59,102 nucleotides of DNA from NCBI GenBank assembly GCA_025359165.1, contig JANYHG010000032.1, forward strand, positions 1 to 59,102. The letters run 5' to 3'. A program made the position numbers and the translations under genes. The notes below the pieces were generated by a model. That model had not been told where the DNA came from. It searched no databases and saw only the letters and a program-made list of their open reading frames with translations. Origin of the DNA: Hyphomicrobiaceae bacterium. GTDB lineage: Bacteria; Pseudomonadota; Alphaproteobacteria; Rhizobiales; Hyphomicrobiaceae. Numbering within the stretch: position 1 is the first letter of the stretch; each line of letters opens with the position of its first letter. Of the stretch, positions 43,317 through 52,293 are shown piece by piece.

Positions 43317-45491
43317 ATGAGCGAAACTCACCCCCCAGCCACGACCGATGACGCGCCCGAGGCGACACCCGATGTTACGGCAGCACCCGTCGCAACAGGC
43401 GCGGAGGTCATCCAAGGTTACCTGAAAGACTTGCCGTCGCGTCCCGGCGTGTACCGCATGATCGATGCCGCAGGTGAGGTGTTGTACGTCGGCAAGGCGC
43501 GATCGCTGAAAGCCCGCGTTACGAACTACGCGCGCCCGGCGGGGCTGTCCAATCGCATCCTGAGGATGGTGATGGCCACCGCGTCGATGGAGTTCGTCAC
43601 CGTCCGAACGGAAGCCGAAGCGCTGCTGCTTGAAGCCAATCTCATCAAGCGCCTGCGCCCGCGCTTCAACGTGCTGATGCGCGACGACAAGTCATTCCCA
43701 TATATTCTCATTCGACGCGATACCGAGGCACCGCAGATCCTCAAGCATCGCGGCGCACGCGGCTCCAAGGGCGACTACTTCGGCCCGTTCGCTTCCGCCA
43801 CCGCCGTCGTGCGAACGGTCAACATGCTGCAGCGCGCGTTTCTGTTGCGCACGTGCTCGGACAGCGTCTTCGACGGGCGCACGCGTCCGTGCCTGCTGTT
43901 CCAGATCAAGCGCTGCGCCGGGCCGTGCACGGGCGAAATCGCAGCGCCCGACTATGCCAAGCTGGTCGATGACGCGACCGCATTCCTGCGCGGCGAGAGC
44001 CAGAACGTGCGCCGCATGTATCAGGGCATGATGGAAAATGCCGCTGCGAAGCAAGATTACGAGCAAGCGGCCAAATTCCGCAATCGCCTGTGGGCGCTGG
44101 CCCACGTCACCGCCGACCAGGTCATCAACCCCGACGGCATCGACGAAGCCGACGTGTTCGCGGCGCATCAAGAGGGCGGGCAGACCTGCATCCAGGTGTT
44201 TTTCTTCCGCACCGGCCAGAACTGGGGCAATCGCGCGTATTATCCGAAGGCCGACAAGGCCATCGAGCTCGGTGAGGTGCTGGAGAGCTTTATCGCGCAG
44301 TTCTATGACGACAAGCCGGTGCCGCGATTGATTCTGGCGAGCTACCCGCCCGACGACTGCGCGCTGCTTGCCGAGGCGTTGTGCACGAAAGCTGGCCACA
44401 AGGTGGAAATCCGGGTGCCGCAACGCGGCGCCAAGTCCGACATGATCGAACACGCGGTGCAAAACGCGCGCGAAGCGCTTGGGCGCAAGCTCGCAGAAAC
44501 TTCGTCGCAGCGGCGCTTGCTCGAGGGCGTGCAGGAGCGCTTCGGCTTATCGCGCCTGCCGCGCCGCATCGAGGTCTATGACAACAGTCACATCCAGGGT
44601 GCGCATGCGGTCGGCGGGATGATCGTCGCCGGGCCCGAAGGCTTCGTGAAAGGCCAGTACCGCAAGTTCAACATCAAGTCTGCCGGCCTGACGCCGGGCG
44701 ACGATTACGGCATGATGCGCGAAGTGCTGACACGACGCTTCAAGCGCCTCGCTCAGCCCGACGCCGAGCCTGTCGATGCAGCAATGATCGATATCACAGA
44801 GCCGTTCAGCGTACCGCTTATCGAGGGCGATCCAGTGCCTGACGATCCCTCACGGTTGGAACAGCCCGCGCCGCCGCCGCGCGCCCAACGCGGTGCAGAT
44901 GCAATCGCATTCGGCGTGCTGCGTGCCGATGTGCGCGCGACAACCGATCAGGCGGAACCCGAGATCGAGACCGACACCGATCAGGACGATATCGAGGCTG
45001 CGGAGCCGGCGCTGAACGACGAGCCCTTTCCGGACCGACCGGATCTGGTGTTGATCGACGGTGGTTTAGGCCAACTGGCGGTCGCCCGCGACGTCCTCGC
45101 CGAACTCGGCGTCACAGATATCGCGCTGGTCGGCGTCGCCAAGGGGCCGGATCGCGACGCGGGTCGAGAGCATTTTCATTTTCCCGGTCGCGCGACGCCG
45201 CTGATGCTGGAGCCGCGCGATCCGGTGCTTTATTTCGTGCAGCGCCTGCGCGACGAAGCGCATCGTTTCGCCATCGGTGCGCACCGCGCGAAGCGGTCGA
45301 AAGCCATCGGTGTCAATCCGCTCGACGAGATCGAAGGGATCGGTCCGACCCGCAAGCGTGCGCTGCTGGCTCATTTCGGGTCGGCCAAATCGGCGTCACG
45401 CGCCGGCGTGGAAGATCTGAAAGCCGTCAAAGGCATCAGCGCAGAAATGGCGCAGAAGATCTACGACTTCTTTCACGACAAGCGCGGCTGA
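43317..45491 (+). CDS. uvrC: Excinuclease ABC subunit C
   Basis: 724 residues from the ATG at 43317; the frame to 43161 adds a lead without a ribosome site. Domains in order are GIY-YIG nuclease ([19 protein letters not shown] at 43-61), the cysteine-containing region [17 protein letters not shown], the UVR helix pair ([23 protein letters not shown]), the C-terminal RNase H-like nuclease ([20 protein letters not shown] and later [11 protein letters not shown]), and helix-hairpin-helix motifs at the end ([17 protein letters not shown]). An acidic, proline-rich insert of about 80 residues (near 500-575) splits the RNase H-like domain and makes it longer than the enterobacterial protein; such an insert is known in alphaproteobacterial UvrC. 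It cuts DNA on both sides of a lesion with UvrAB. Confidence 0.95.
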   Translation: MSETHPPATTDDAPEATPDVTAAPVATGAEVIQGYLKDLPSRPGVYRMIDAAGEVLYVGKARSLKARVTNYARPAGLSNRILRMVMATASMEFVTVRTEAEALLLEANLIKRLRPRFNVLMRDDKSFPYILIRRDTEAPQILKHRGARGSKGDYFGPFASATAVVRTVNMLQRAFLLRTCSDSVFDGRTRPCLLFQIKRCAGPCTGEIAAPDYAKLVDDATAFLRGESQNVRRMYQGMMENAAAKQDYEQAAKFRNRLWALAHVTADQVINPDGIDEADVFAAHQEGGQTCIQVFFFRTGQNWGNRAYYPKADKAIELGEVLESFIAQFYDDKPVPRLILASYPPDDCALLAEALCTKAGHKVEIRVPQRGAKSDMIEHAVQNAREALGRKLAETSSQRRLLEGVQERFGLSRLPRRIEVYDNSHIQGAHAVGGMIVAGPEGFVKGQYRKFNIKSAGLTPGDDYGMMREVLTRRFKRLAQPDAEPVDAAMIDITEPFSVPLIEGDPVPDDPSRLEQPAPPPRAQRGADAIAFGVLRADVRATTDQAEPEIETDTDQDDIEAAEPALNDEPFPDRPDLVLIDGGLGQLAVARDVLAELGVTDIALVGVAKGPDRDAGREHFHFPGRATPLMLEPRDPVLYFVQRLRDEAHRFAIGAHRAKRSKAIGVNPLDEIEGIGPTRKRALLAHFGSAKSASRAGVEDLKAVKGISAEMAQKIYDFFHDKRG

Positions 45492-45525
45492 AGAATCCGA
45501 AGATCGTTTATTTCGGATAATCATC

Positions 45526-46170
45526 TCAAGTCACGCCACAAGCCGGCGCGACGCCGACTTGCAATTGCGGCGCATTCGAACGCGGTTTTTGATAAACCGT
45601 TTCTTTCATTTTATAGACGCCGCCCGAACCACCCGTATAATACTTTTTCATATAGTTATCGAACAATGTCGGTTTGTAATCGTATGATATATCAGCGATG
45701 ACCACCGCATCACCTTGCGACACCAGGCCTGCAGGGATCGCGTAAGTCGTCGAGGGGCAGGTGCAGGTGACGGTGGTCGGGGCGCTTGCCTTATATGAGC
45801 ACGTCCATTTCAACTTCGTGTCGGTCGCATTCGTCGCGCTCGATGCGACGACGCGAATGTCGACCGAGAGGCCCGTCAGAGCATACGGGCTCATCAGATA
45901 ACTGCCGACCTTCATGATATCGACGATTTCGCTGTCGCTGATATTCTTGTCGGCGCGTGCGACCAGATCGCCTGTCGACGTGGCGACCTGCGTGACCCGC
46001 CGGTTGGCGGTGACCGCCTGGCTCAGTTCGACGGACCCGACGAACATCGCCGCCATGACCGGTGCGATCAGTGCAAATTCGACGGCGGCAACACCTTGCG
46101 TACAACGCGCCAGCGCACGCACCGAAACTGCGAGACGGACGTACGGGCGGAACAAAAACGATTTGGACAT
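45526..46170 (-). CDS. TadE/TadG-like pseudopilin
   Basis: 214 residues from the ATG at 46170. The frame to 46347 lacks a ribosome site. A basic lead of about 25 residues ends in TQG, followed by the class III pilin-like core VAAVEFALIAPVMAAMFVGSVEL, so prepilin peptidase would cut after Gly26 and leave Glu at position 5, as in type IV pilins. The rest is a periplasmic domain with a cysteine-rich loop (WTCSYKASAPTTVTCTCPS) and a final C. It is encoded beside a second TadE-like gene. The rest of the tad/cpa locus is not in the window, so the pair is detached from a pilus operon. Confidence 0.78.
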   Translation of the reverse strand: MSKSFLFRPYVRLAVSVRALARCTQGVAAVEFALIAPVMAAMFVGSVELSQAVTANRRVTQVATSTGDLVARADKNISDSEIVDIMKVGSYLMSPYALTGLSVDIRVVASSATNATDTKLKWTCSYKASAPTTVTCTCPSTTYAIPAGLVSQGDAVVIADISYDYKPTLFDNYMKKYYTGGSGGVYKMKETVYQKPRSNAPQLQVGVAPACGVT

Positions 46171-46229
46171 GATGGCTTCCGGTTGAAACTTCGAACACAT
46201 CGGCGCGCACGCCGCTGCTTCCGGGTGGC

Positions 46230-46829
46230 TCAGTTGTAGGGTTCGGTGCGGAACGCGGCAGAGGCCTGGATCAAAAGACCGCCATCGCTGAGCTTGTTCG
46301 TTACCGGCAGGAACGGCAGTTTGGCTCCGAGACGCCAAGAGTGACACAGCGTTACGAGAACCACTGCGCTTTGCGCGCCTGCATTGAAAGCAGCCATCGC
46401 ATCGGTATCGGAGACGAGCCCGTTCGAAGCCGTGCGGCAGTTAGGTTGCTGCAGATTGCCGAAGCCCGTGTTGGATTGAACCAGGATCGAGGAATAGCTC
46501 ATGCAATCGCTATAATTGACCGCTTTTTCGCAGATCGCTTTTTTAAACTCTGTCTTCAGAGCATCACCGGTCAACCCGGCATATCGTGATCCCAGCGATG
46601 TCGTCTGGAATGCGCCGGTGCGCATATCGCGTGATGCACTCCATACGGCATTTTCGAGCGTAAACATCCAGAAAAACATGTGGCATACGCCCATGATGCC
46701 AAATAGCATGGCAAAAAACGGGAATGCGATTATCCCAAGTTCTACTGCCGTCGCACCATCTTCGTTGCGTCGCAGTTCGATACCGAAACGACGGGAGCGC
46801 TTGATAGATGTGCCGAACGCCAATGTCAT
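46230..46829 (-). CDS. TadE-like pseudopilin
   Basis: 199 residues, with AAGGTGA before the ATG at 46829. The leader is basic (IKRSRRFGIELRRNEDG) and is followed by the pilin-like hydrophobic core ATAVELGIIAFPFFAMLFGIMGV, with Glu at position 5 after the expected cut at Gly25. The outer part contains cysteines (AICEKAVNYSDC, QPNCR) and ends KLSDGGLLIQASAAF. TadE proteins are minor pilin-like parts of Flp/Tad pili used in surface attachment. It is first of a two-gene unit with the following TadE/TadG-like gene (59 bp gap). Confidence 0.82.
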   Translation of the reverse strand: MTLAFGTSIKRSRRFGIELRRNEDGATAVELGIIAFPFFAMLFGIMGVCHMFFWMFTLENAVWSASRDMRTGAFQTTSLGSRYAGLTGDALKTEFKKAICEKAVNYSDCMSYSSILVQSNTGFGNLQQPNCRTASNGLVSDTDAMAAFNAGAQSAVVLVTLCHSWRLGAKLPFLPVTNKLSDGGLLIQASAAFRTEPYN

Positions 46830-47040
46830 CGTCTGTCACCTTTTACGCACGATACCGAAAGTCAAAACGGACGGTTTCTTGCATAATGTTGTGGGGCGAA
46901 TGCAATGAATATTGAGTAAAAAGCCTCGTTTCCGCGACGCAACCGAGCGGCAACCTGAAAACATCGTTGAAATCGCGTAAACAACCCGGTCGAAAGAATA
47001 CGTTCAAGCTGTCATTCGACCGCGCAGCCGTATATTTCCG

Positions 47041-47964
47041 TCAAATGATCACTGCGTCCTGCTCGGAAATATCGCCCTTGGCCTTGATGTGCGGCTCGAC
47101 ATGGATGAGTACGTTGGCCCCGGGCACCGCCTCTTCCAGGGCTGCTTCAAGCCGATCACAAATCTGATGCGAGCGCGCGACGCTCATTTCGCCGGGCACC
47201 ACCAGGTGAAACTCGATGAAGCTGACGCGCCCGGCCGTCCGGGTCCTGATATCGTGAGCCTCGATTGCCCCCGACCCCTTGTCCGAAATGACGGAATGAA
47301 TGCGCCGTTGGATCTCAGCGGTAACAGCTTCGTCCATCAAGCTACTCATCGAAACGTGAATAATCCGCCAGCCTGCCCATAGAATGTAGAACGCAACGAG
47401 CGCCGCAAGGGCGGGGTCGAGCCATTGCCATCCGGTCAGTATCGCCAGCACGATCCCGACCAGCACGCCGACCGAGGTCGCAACGTCGGTCCAAAGGTGC
47501 CACCCGTCGGCGATCAGCGCCGGTGATCGCCACTCGCGACCGCGACGGATCAGATACCAACCCCAGGCACCGTTCAGTAGGGTGGCGAAACCGCTCAACG
47601 CCAGCCCTATGCCAGATTGCTCCAGCGCCCTTGGTTCGCGCCACGACGACAGCACTTCGTGTAAAATCGCCAGGGCGGCGACGAGGATCAAAATCCCCTC
47701 GAGCACCGCTGCGAAATATTCGGCCTTGTGGTGCCCGTACTGATGCCGCGTGTCCGCCGGGCGGCCGGCCATGTGTACGGCCAACGTCGCAGCCATGGCT
47801 GTAATGACGTTGACGATGCCTTCCAGCGCATCGGAATAAAGCGCCAGACTTCCAGTACGCCGATAGGCAATTGCCTTCAGCAACACGACGACCACGGCTA
47901 CGGCAATACCGGCACCGGCCAGCCGGAAGGTCTTGTCGTGCTGTTTATCGAAAATTGCCGGCAT
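47041..47964 (-). CDS. Cation diffusion facilitator (CDF) metal exporter
   Basis: 307 residues. Six membrane helices and a C-terminal cytoplasmic domain (about 215-295, with HDIRTRTAGRVSFIEFHLVVPG) fit the CDF family. The second-helix motif reads YSDALEGIVN, and DTRHQYGHHKAEY follows. Aligned with FieF/YiiP, the site that is Asp45/Asp49 there is Glu48/Asn52 here, while the fifth-helix pair is kept as His156/Asp160 (DGWHLWTD). The changed site may alter metal choice. It exports divalent metal ions by proton exchange. It is a single gene, divergent from the YdjM-type gene. Confidence 0.88.
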   Translation of the reverse strand: MPAIFDKQHDKTFRLAGAGIAVAVVVVLLKAIAYRRTGSLALYSDALEGIVNVITAMAATLAVHMAGRPADTRHQYGHHKAEYFAAVLEGILILVAALAILHEVLSSWREPRALEQSGIGLALSGFATLLNGAWGWYLIRRGREWRSPALIADGWHLWTDVATSVGVLVGIVLAILTGWQWLDPALAALVAFYILWAGWRIIHVSMSSLMDEAVTAEIQRRIHSVISDKGSGAIEAHDIRTRTAGRVSFIEFHLVVPGEMSVARSHQICDRLEAALEEAVPGANVLIHVEPHIKAKGDISEQDAVII

Positions 47965-48248
47965 CTAAAACCCGATTGCTGGAGCGCGTTGCATACAGAG
48001 GCGTCAACCGGCCGAGGCGTTGCATTCAAAGACCCTGCTGTAAGTTTTTGTCTGGTCGCACTTTCAGCAACGAGCTGCGAGCCTTGTTCGTGGCAAAAGC
48101 CTCTAGCAGCCCATGCTGTTCGTGCCCTGAAAAATCGCCTCCATCCACACAAATCGGTAGCCGCGGGCTTCGTTCCCAGCTGCGAATCAGGTGCGGTGCA
48201 CCTTTCGACAATCCATTGATCGTCCGCGTGTCGCAAAGGATCGCCCGC

Positions 48249-49136
48249 ATGGCAAATTTCCCCACACACATCGCCGTCGGCACCATCGTCAGCGGCACGC
48301 TCGCGACTTTGACCCTGGCGGTCGACGCGGTTTCACCTGAGAACCTCGTCGGCGTCACCCTCGCCGGTGTGCTCGGCTCCGTTCTGCCCGATATCGATCT
48401 CAAAGAGTCGCGCCCCGCGCGCGCCATGTTCGCAGGGCTTGCGGTGTTCTTTGCGTTCGCCGTGCTGTTTTCGACGGCGGGCCGCTTCTCGGTCGTCGAG
48501 ATGCTCATCCTCTACATCGGTACGCTTGCGTTCGTGCGTTATGTCGGCAAATGGATCTTTTTCAAGATCAGCTATCATCGCGGCATCTGGCACTCGATCC
48601 TGGCGGCAGTGTTCGTGTCGCTGTTCACGGCTGTGATCTTTTATCAGGTGCTCGGACGGCCCGACGCGGTTGCCTGGCTGGCGGCCGGCTTCATGTTTCT
48701 CGGCTATATGACGCATTTGACGCTCGACGAGATCTATTCCGTCGACGTGATGGACACACGAATCAAAGCTTCGTTCGGAACCGCCATCAAACTGGTCGAC
48801 CGCAAGCATTGGGGACACACCGCCGCCATGGCTGCGGCTGCGGCACTGGCGTTTCTCGCGACGCCGTCGAGCAAGCTGTTCGTGACCAACCTGTCCTCGC
48901 CTGCACTCTGGTCGCATCTAAATGCGCAACTGCTGCCGCGCAATGGCGCGCCCTGGTTCGGTGTCAACGTCGGCGACATGGTTGCGCGCGTTCGGCTCAA
49001 AGCCAATCGCGTCGAAGCTGCCGAACCTGCGATGCCGGCATCGGCGATCTCGACCGGATCGATCGCGCCTGCAGCACCCGACGTCGCGCCGCCGCCGCAA
49101 GTGCTCCCCGCATCGCCCGTCAAGACGATCCAGTAG
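48249..49136 (+). CDS. YdjM-type membrane-bound metal-dependent hydrolase (DUF457)
   Basis: 295 residues from the ATG at 48249 with AAGGAT before it; the frame extends left without support. It begins MANFPTHIAVGTIVSG, the family's His-containing start. LAGVLGSVLPDIDLKESRP, YHRGIWHSI and MTHLTLDEIYSVD supply the His/Asp residues that make the presumed metal site, set between membrane helices. The last 70 residues (from RVEAAEPAMPASAIS) are a Pro/Ala-rich tail. In enterobacteria YdjM is LexA-regulated; no LexA box was sought successfully here. Substrate unknown. It converges with the TetR gene. Confidence 0.78.
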   Translation: MANFPTHIAVGTIVSGTLATLTLAVDAVSPENLVGVTLAGVLGSVLPDIDLKESRPARAMFAGLAVFFAFAVLFSTAGRFSVVEMLILYIGTLAFVRYVGKWIFFKISYHRGIWHSILAAVFVSLFTAVIFYQVLGRPDAVAWLAAGFMFLGYMTHLTLDEIYSVDVMDTRIKASFGTAIKLVDRKHWGHTAAMAAAAALAFLATPSSKLFVTNLSSPALWSHLNAQLLPRNGAPWFGVNVGDMVARVRLKANRVEAAEPAMPASAISTGSIAPAAPDVAPPPQVLPASPVKTIQ

Positions 49137-49166
49137 CCTCCTGTTTGAGTCCGCGCTGTCTTGCAA

Positions 49167-49772
49167 TCACGTTTTCTGCTGAAGACCGGCCAGATAGGTC
49201 GACACCAGATCATCGACCAGGTTACCTGCCGCTTCGGTCGTGACGATCGAGAGCTTATCGGTGGTCGAGAGCGACGTGATGCCGTGCACACCGGCCCACA
49301 ACACCCGGGCGGCGCGCTTGCGCTCGGCCTCCTCGACATGCGGCATCAGCGGCGCAAGGCCCTGTTCGACGCGCGACAGCAGACCTTCGAGCTTCTGCTG
49401 ATACCAGTCCGGCAACTCGGTTCCGGCCGGCAGATGGTGCTCGAACAGCAAGTTCCACAGCTTCGGTTTTTCGTGCGTGAACGCGAGATAAGCTTGCGCC
49501 AATCGCTGCACCTTTTCGCGATCGCTGCCGTGTTCGGCCAATTCAGCGACGAGGCGCTGATCGAGCGCCTCGAGAATCCGCGCCTCGATCCGCAGCACCA
49601 CGTCGTCGAGGTTGGCGAACATGTTGTAGATGGTGCCCGGCGAATACCCGATGCGGCGCGCGATCTCGCGCGCGGACAGCCCTGCCAGCCCATGTGTTTC
49701 GATGATGGCGTAAGCCGCTTCGAGGATCAGTTCGCGCAACTGTTCCGGCGTGTGAGAGGATCGTCTACCCAT
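49167..49772 (-). CDS. TetR-family transcriptional regulator
   Basis: 201 residues. The N-terminal helix-turn-helix is clear: LRELILEAAYAIIETHGLAGLSAREIARRIGYSPGTIYNMFANLDDVVLRI. The C-terminal ligand domain (75-200) has EKPKLWNLLFEHHLPAG and a helical bundle of no assignable ligand. It stands alone on the minus strand, so its target is uncertain; its own gene or the adjacent YdjM-type gene are candidates because TetR proteins often regulate neighbours. About 295 bp separate it from the ribonuclease gene. Confidence 0.9.
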   Translation of the reverse strand: MGRRSSHTPEQLRELILEAAYAIIETHGLAGLSAREIARRIGYSPGTIYNMFANLDDVVLRIEARILEALDQRLVAELAEHGSDREKVQRLAQAYLAFTHEKPKLWNLLFEHHLPAGTELPDWYQQKLEGLLSRVEQGLAPLMPHVEEAERKRAARVLWAGVHGITSLSTTDKLSIVTTEAAGNLVDDLVSTYLAGLQQKT

Positions 49773-50067
49773 GATTTTCTACACTGCGTTCGATGCAAGT
49801 TGACGTTGAACAGGAAAAAAGCGATGCCGGGCCTGCAACCGACAAGCCGCCGACGCCGATCCGCTCGGATTGATCAACGTTTATTGGACGCACAGTAATT
49901 TGCCTCGGCTCCGATCGCAATGACTTTACCGAGGCCATTATGCATCGTCCGCTGCCGACACTTGTGGTTGTCGGCCCCGTTGCACGCTCAGTCGGAATGT
50001 CTATGGTACGCGCCCAACAGGGGGCAGACTCGCTATTCTGCGCCGCAGACATCGAATGGGGATAGGC

Positions 50068-50886
50068 ATGACATATTCTTGGGCTGACCGCTGCCGACTG
50101 CTTGCGAGCGTCAAGCTGCTCGGCGTTGCATCCGTTGCGATTGTCCTTTCGTGCTTATCGGGCATCGGGCCTGCCGAAGCACAGCGTAATACCGGCGGCT
50201 TCGCACGTGAGTCGAATCCCTACGGGCGGACGCAGAAGACCTACGAGGCCGGCAAGTTCGACTATTACGTGATGTCGCTGTCGTGGAGCCCGAGTTACTG
50301 CGCCGGCCAACCGAGCGGCAGCGGCGATGTCCAGTGCAGTCCCCGCAGCGGGCGTCCATATTCGTTCGTATTGCATGGCGTCTGGCCGCAATTCGAAAAA
50401 GGCTGGCCGCAGGACTGCGCTTCCGCCGATCGTGGCTTCGTGCCGCGGCCGGTCGCCAACAAAATGCTCGATATCATGCCGAGCGACAAGTTGGTGTTCC
50501 ATGAATACCGCAAGCACGGCACCTGCAGCGGTCTCGGCGTCGACGGCTACTTCGAGATGGCGCGCTCGCTGTACAACAAGGTGAAAATTCCGCAGCGTTA
50601 TGTCGACGTCACCGATCCCAGGATGTTCGTTTCGACGCCCGACCTGCTGGCCGATTTCGTCGCCGCCAACCCCGGGCTGAAGCCCGACGGCATCGTCGTC
50701 GACTGCGGCGGTGCCGGTCCGCGTTTGAAGGAAGTACGCATCTGTTTCGACAAGGGCGGCAATTTCCGCAGCTGTGGTCGCAACGAAAACCAATCGCGTA
50801 TGTGCAAGGCGGACCGCGTCTACGTGCCGCCGGTCCGGGCGACCAACATAAAATCTGTCCCGTCGGCAGTTGGTCAGAAAATCTGA
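50068..50886 (+). CDS. Secreted ribonuclease T2
   Basis: 272 residues from the ATG at 50068, chosen for GGGGATA just before it; an ATG at 50056 is also in frame. A signal peptide is seen (SVKLLGVASVAIVLSCLSGIGPAEA). Both active-site blocks are intact: CAS-1 SFVLHGVWPQ with His103, and CAS-2 FHEYRKHGTC with His145, Glu146 and His150. Cysteines are spaced for disulfides (YCAGQ, QCSPRSG, DCASAD, GTCSG, DCGGAG). The enzyme cleaves RNA to 2-prime,3-prime-cyclic phosphates in the periplasm or outside and can scavenge phosphate and nucleosides. The gene is single. Confidence 0.9.
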   Translation: MTYSWADRCRLLASVKLLGVASVAIVLSCLSGIGPAEAQRNTGGFARESNPYGRTQKTYEAGKFDYYVMSLSWSPSYCAGQPSGSGDVQCSPRSGRPYSFVLHGVWPQFEKGWPQDCASADRGFVPRPVANKMLDIMPSDKLVFHEYRKHGTCSGLGVDGYFEMARSLYNKVKIPQRYVDVTDPRMFVSTPDLLADFVAANPGLKPDGIVVDCGGAGPRLKEVRICFDKGGNFRSCGRNENQSRMCKADRVYVPPVRATNIKSVPSAVGQKI

Positions 50887-51047
50887 CCACCGATTCGGCG
50901 CTTACCCTCGAGTGGAGAATACATCTCCACTCGGTGTGACCGGTAGCCGACTTGCGGCCACCGATCTGGCTGCAGGCTTGCCGCCATCGCTTGCAAGACA
51001 CACGCGAATCAGACTCGTTGGACACTGTCTCCAATGGGGAAATCGTG

Positions 51048-51527
51048 GTGCTGCACCCAGGTAAATCGACGCGACGTTCCCCGCAGTGGCAGGACGACGC
51101 CGAAGAACTGTTCGCGAGCGACGTCGAGCGCCGACCACACCACGGCATGAATGCGCCAACGGATGCGGATAAGGAAGCGCCGGGGCCAACGGTCATCAAA
51201 GTTGCGCCGACCGGCCGGAAGCCGGTTCGTCGACCTCGTCTCCGTCGCTCTGGGCTGAACCCTGCCCGGACCTGGGGAGCGGTCGGCTTCGTCGGCGGGA
51301 TCATCTTCTGGCATCTGATTGGTTTTTGGAGCTTCGTAGTCGACACGATCTACCCCTTGGCAGCTCAATCGGTGGCGTCGGCACCAGCGACAGCGGTGCG
51401 CAGCGCTGCCAACCCGCATACGCTCGCGACCCGCGCCACCAAGGCGCGCAACGGCAAAGCTGCAACCGCTGTCGCGACAAACAGTGACGCCTGGACGGCA
51501 AAAGTCCTCGACGCACCCTCCGACTGA
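51048..51527 (+). CDS. Hypothetical small membrane protein
   Basis: 159 residues from a GTG at 51048, seven bases after GGGGA at 51036-51040; a GTG at 51045 is an equal choice, and a frame to 50952 is open but unsupported. It has an acidic/basic N-terminus (QWQDDAEELFASDVERR), a very basic stretch (GRKPVRRPRLRRSG), and one membrane helix at about 78-98 (VGFVGGIIFWHLIGFWSFVVDTI), with an Ala/Thr-rich tail outside. I do not recognise a family. Orientation by the positive-inside rule places the N-terminus in the cytoplasm. It is followed after 140 bp by another unknown gene. Confidence 0.5.
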   Translation: MLHPGKSTRRSPQWQDDAEELFASDVERRPHHGMNAPTDADKEAPGPTVIKVAPTGRKPVRRPRLRRSGLNPARTWGAVGFVGGIIFWHLIGFWSFVVDTIYPLAAQSVASAPATAVRSAANPHTLATRATKARNGKAATAVATNSDAWTAKVLDAPSD

Positions 51528-51667
51528 AATATCGCAGGCGGCGTTGATTTTTCGGATAAATCAGGTCTTTTTGGCACGCATATTAACCGGCTGGCAAATT
51601 TTGCCTGCCATTCTCTCGATGGTGTGCTCACCCCGTGCGGGTGGGGAAGTCTGTCGGGGAGTTTTTC

Positions 51668-52264
51668 ATGTCGGCGTCAGCGTCAGCTATTTTGCGCGGA
51701 ATGCGGGTCATTCTACGCGCACTCGGACTGCAGCCTGCGAAATCGACCGGGGTGAGCGAAAAAGCGCCGCTGAAGCTCTTCGCCACCATCGAATTCCTCG
51801 CGGAGGGCGATCTTGTCGACCAAGTGGATCGCCCCGAACCGCCCGACGGCGGCACTCCGGCGGCGTTGCCGTTACCTGTGCTTGCGCAAACCATAGCGCT
51901 CGCGACCATGTACCGTCCGGCGCAAGCGCGTCCGCTCGCCCATCAGATGGCCTATACGGCGTCGCGTAACGTGCCCAAGGGGCGCAAGCCGGCGACCCTG
52001 ACGAAAGCAGTCGCCACGTCGAAGCCATCACAGAAAGCCAAGGCCCCCCGCCGCGCGACGACCGCGAAGGCCAAGCCGGTGGTTCTCGTCGTCAGGAAGA
52101 AAGCGCCGAAACGTCGGCATGTCTGGCTGAGCACGCAATCGCGGGTCATCAAACCTGTCCTGGGCAATGTCGTGACGATGCAGACTGTCAACCGCACGCC
52201 ACGTCAAACGACGCGCCCGTCTGCCCTGACCACCGTCGTCCGGCCACTGAAAATCGCCGCGTGA
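51668..52264 (+). CDS. Hypothetical basic protein, Ala/Lys-rich
   Basis: 198 residues from the ATG at 51668, seven bases after GGGGAG. The first 60 residues (MSASASAILRGMRVILRALGLQPAKS, then EKAPLKLFATIEFLAEGDLVDQV) look folded and partly helical. From about 105 on the chain is dominated by Lys, Arg, Ala and Thr (KPSQKAKAPRRATTAKAKP, VRKKAPKRRHVWLSTQSR), like a nucleic-acid or envelope-polymer binding tail. No family recognised. It may be co-transcribed with the small membrane protein before it. It converges with the MFS gene. Confidence 0.55.
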   Translation: MSASASAILRGMRVILRALGLQPAKSTGVSEKAPLKLFATIEFLAEGDLVDQVDRPEPPDGGTPAALPLPVLAQTIALATMYRPAQARPLAHQMAYTASRNVPKGRKPATLTKAVATSKPSQKAKAPRRATTAKAKPVVLVVRKKAPKRRHVWLSTQSRVIKPVLGNVVTMQTVNRTPRQTTRPSALTTVVRPLKIAA

Positions 52265-52293
52265 GCCTGTTGGCAATGCAGGACACAAAGCGT

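Noticed and set aside
47871-48248. A 126-residue N-terminal extension of the YdjM-type protein
   Set aside because: The extension is arginine/cysteine-rich, overlaps the CDF gene region, and the family starts at the Met at 48249 with a good ribosome site.
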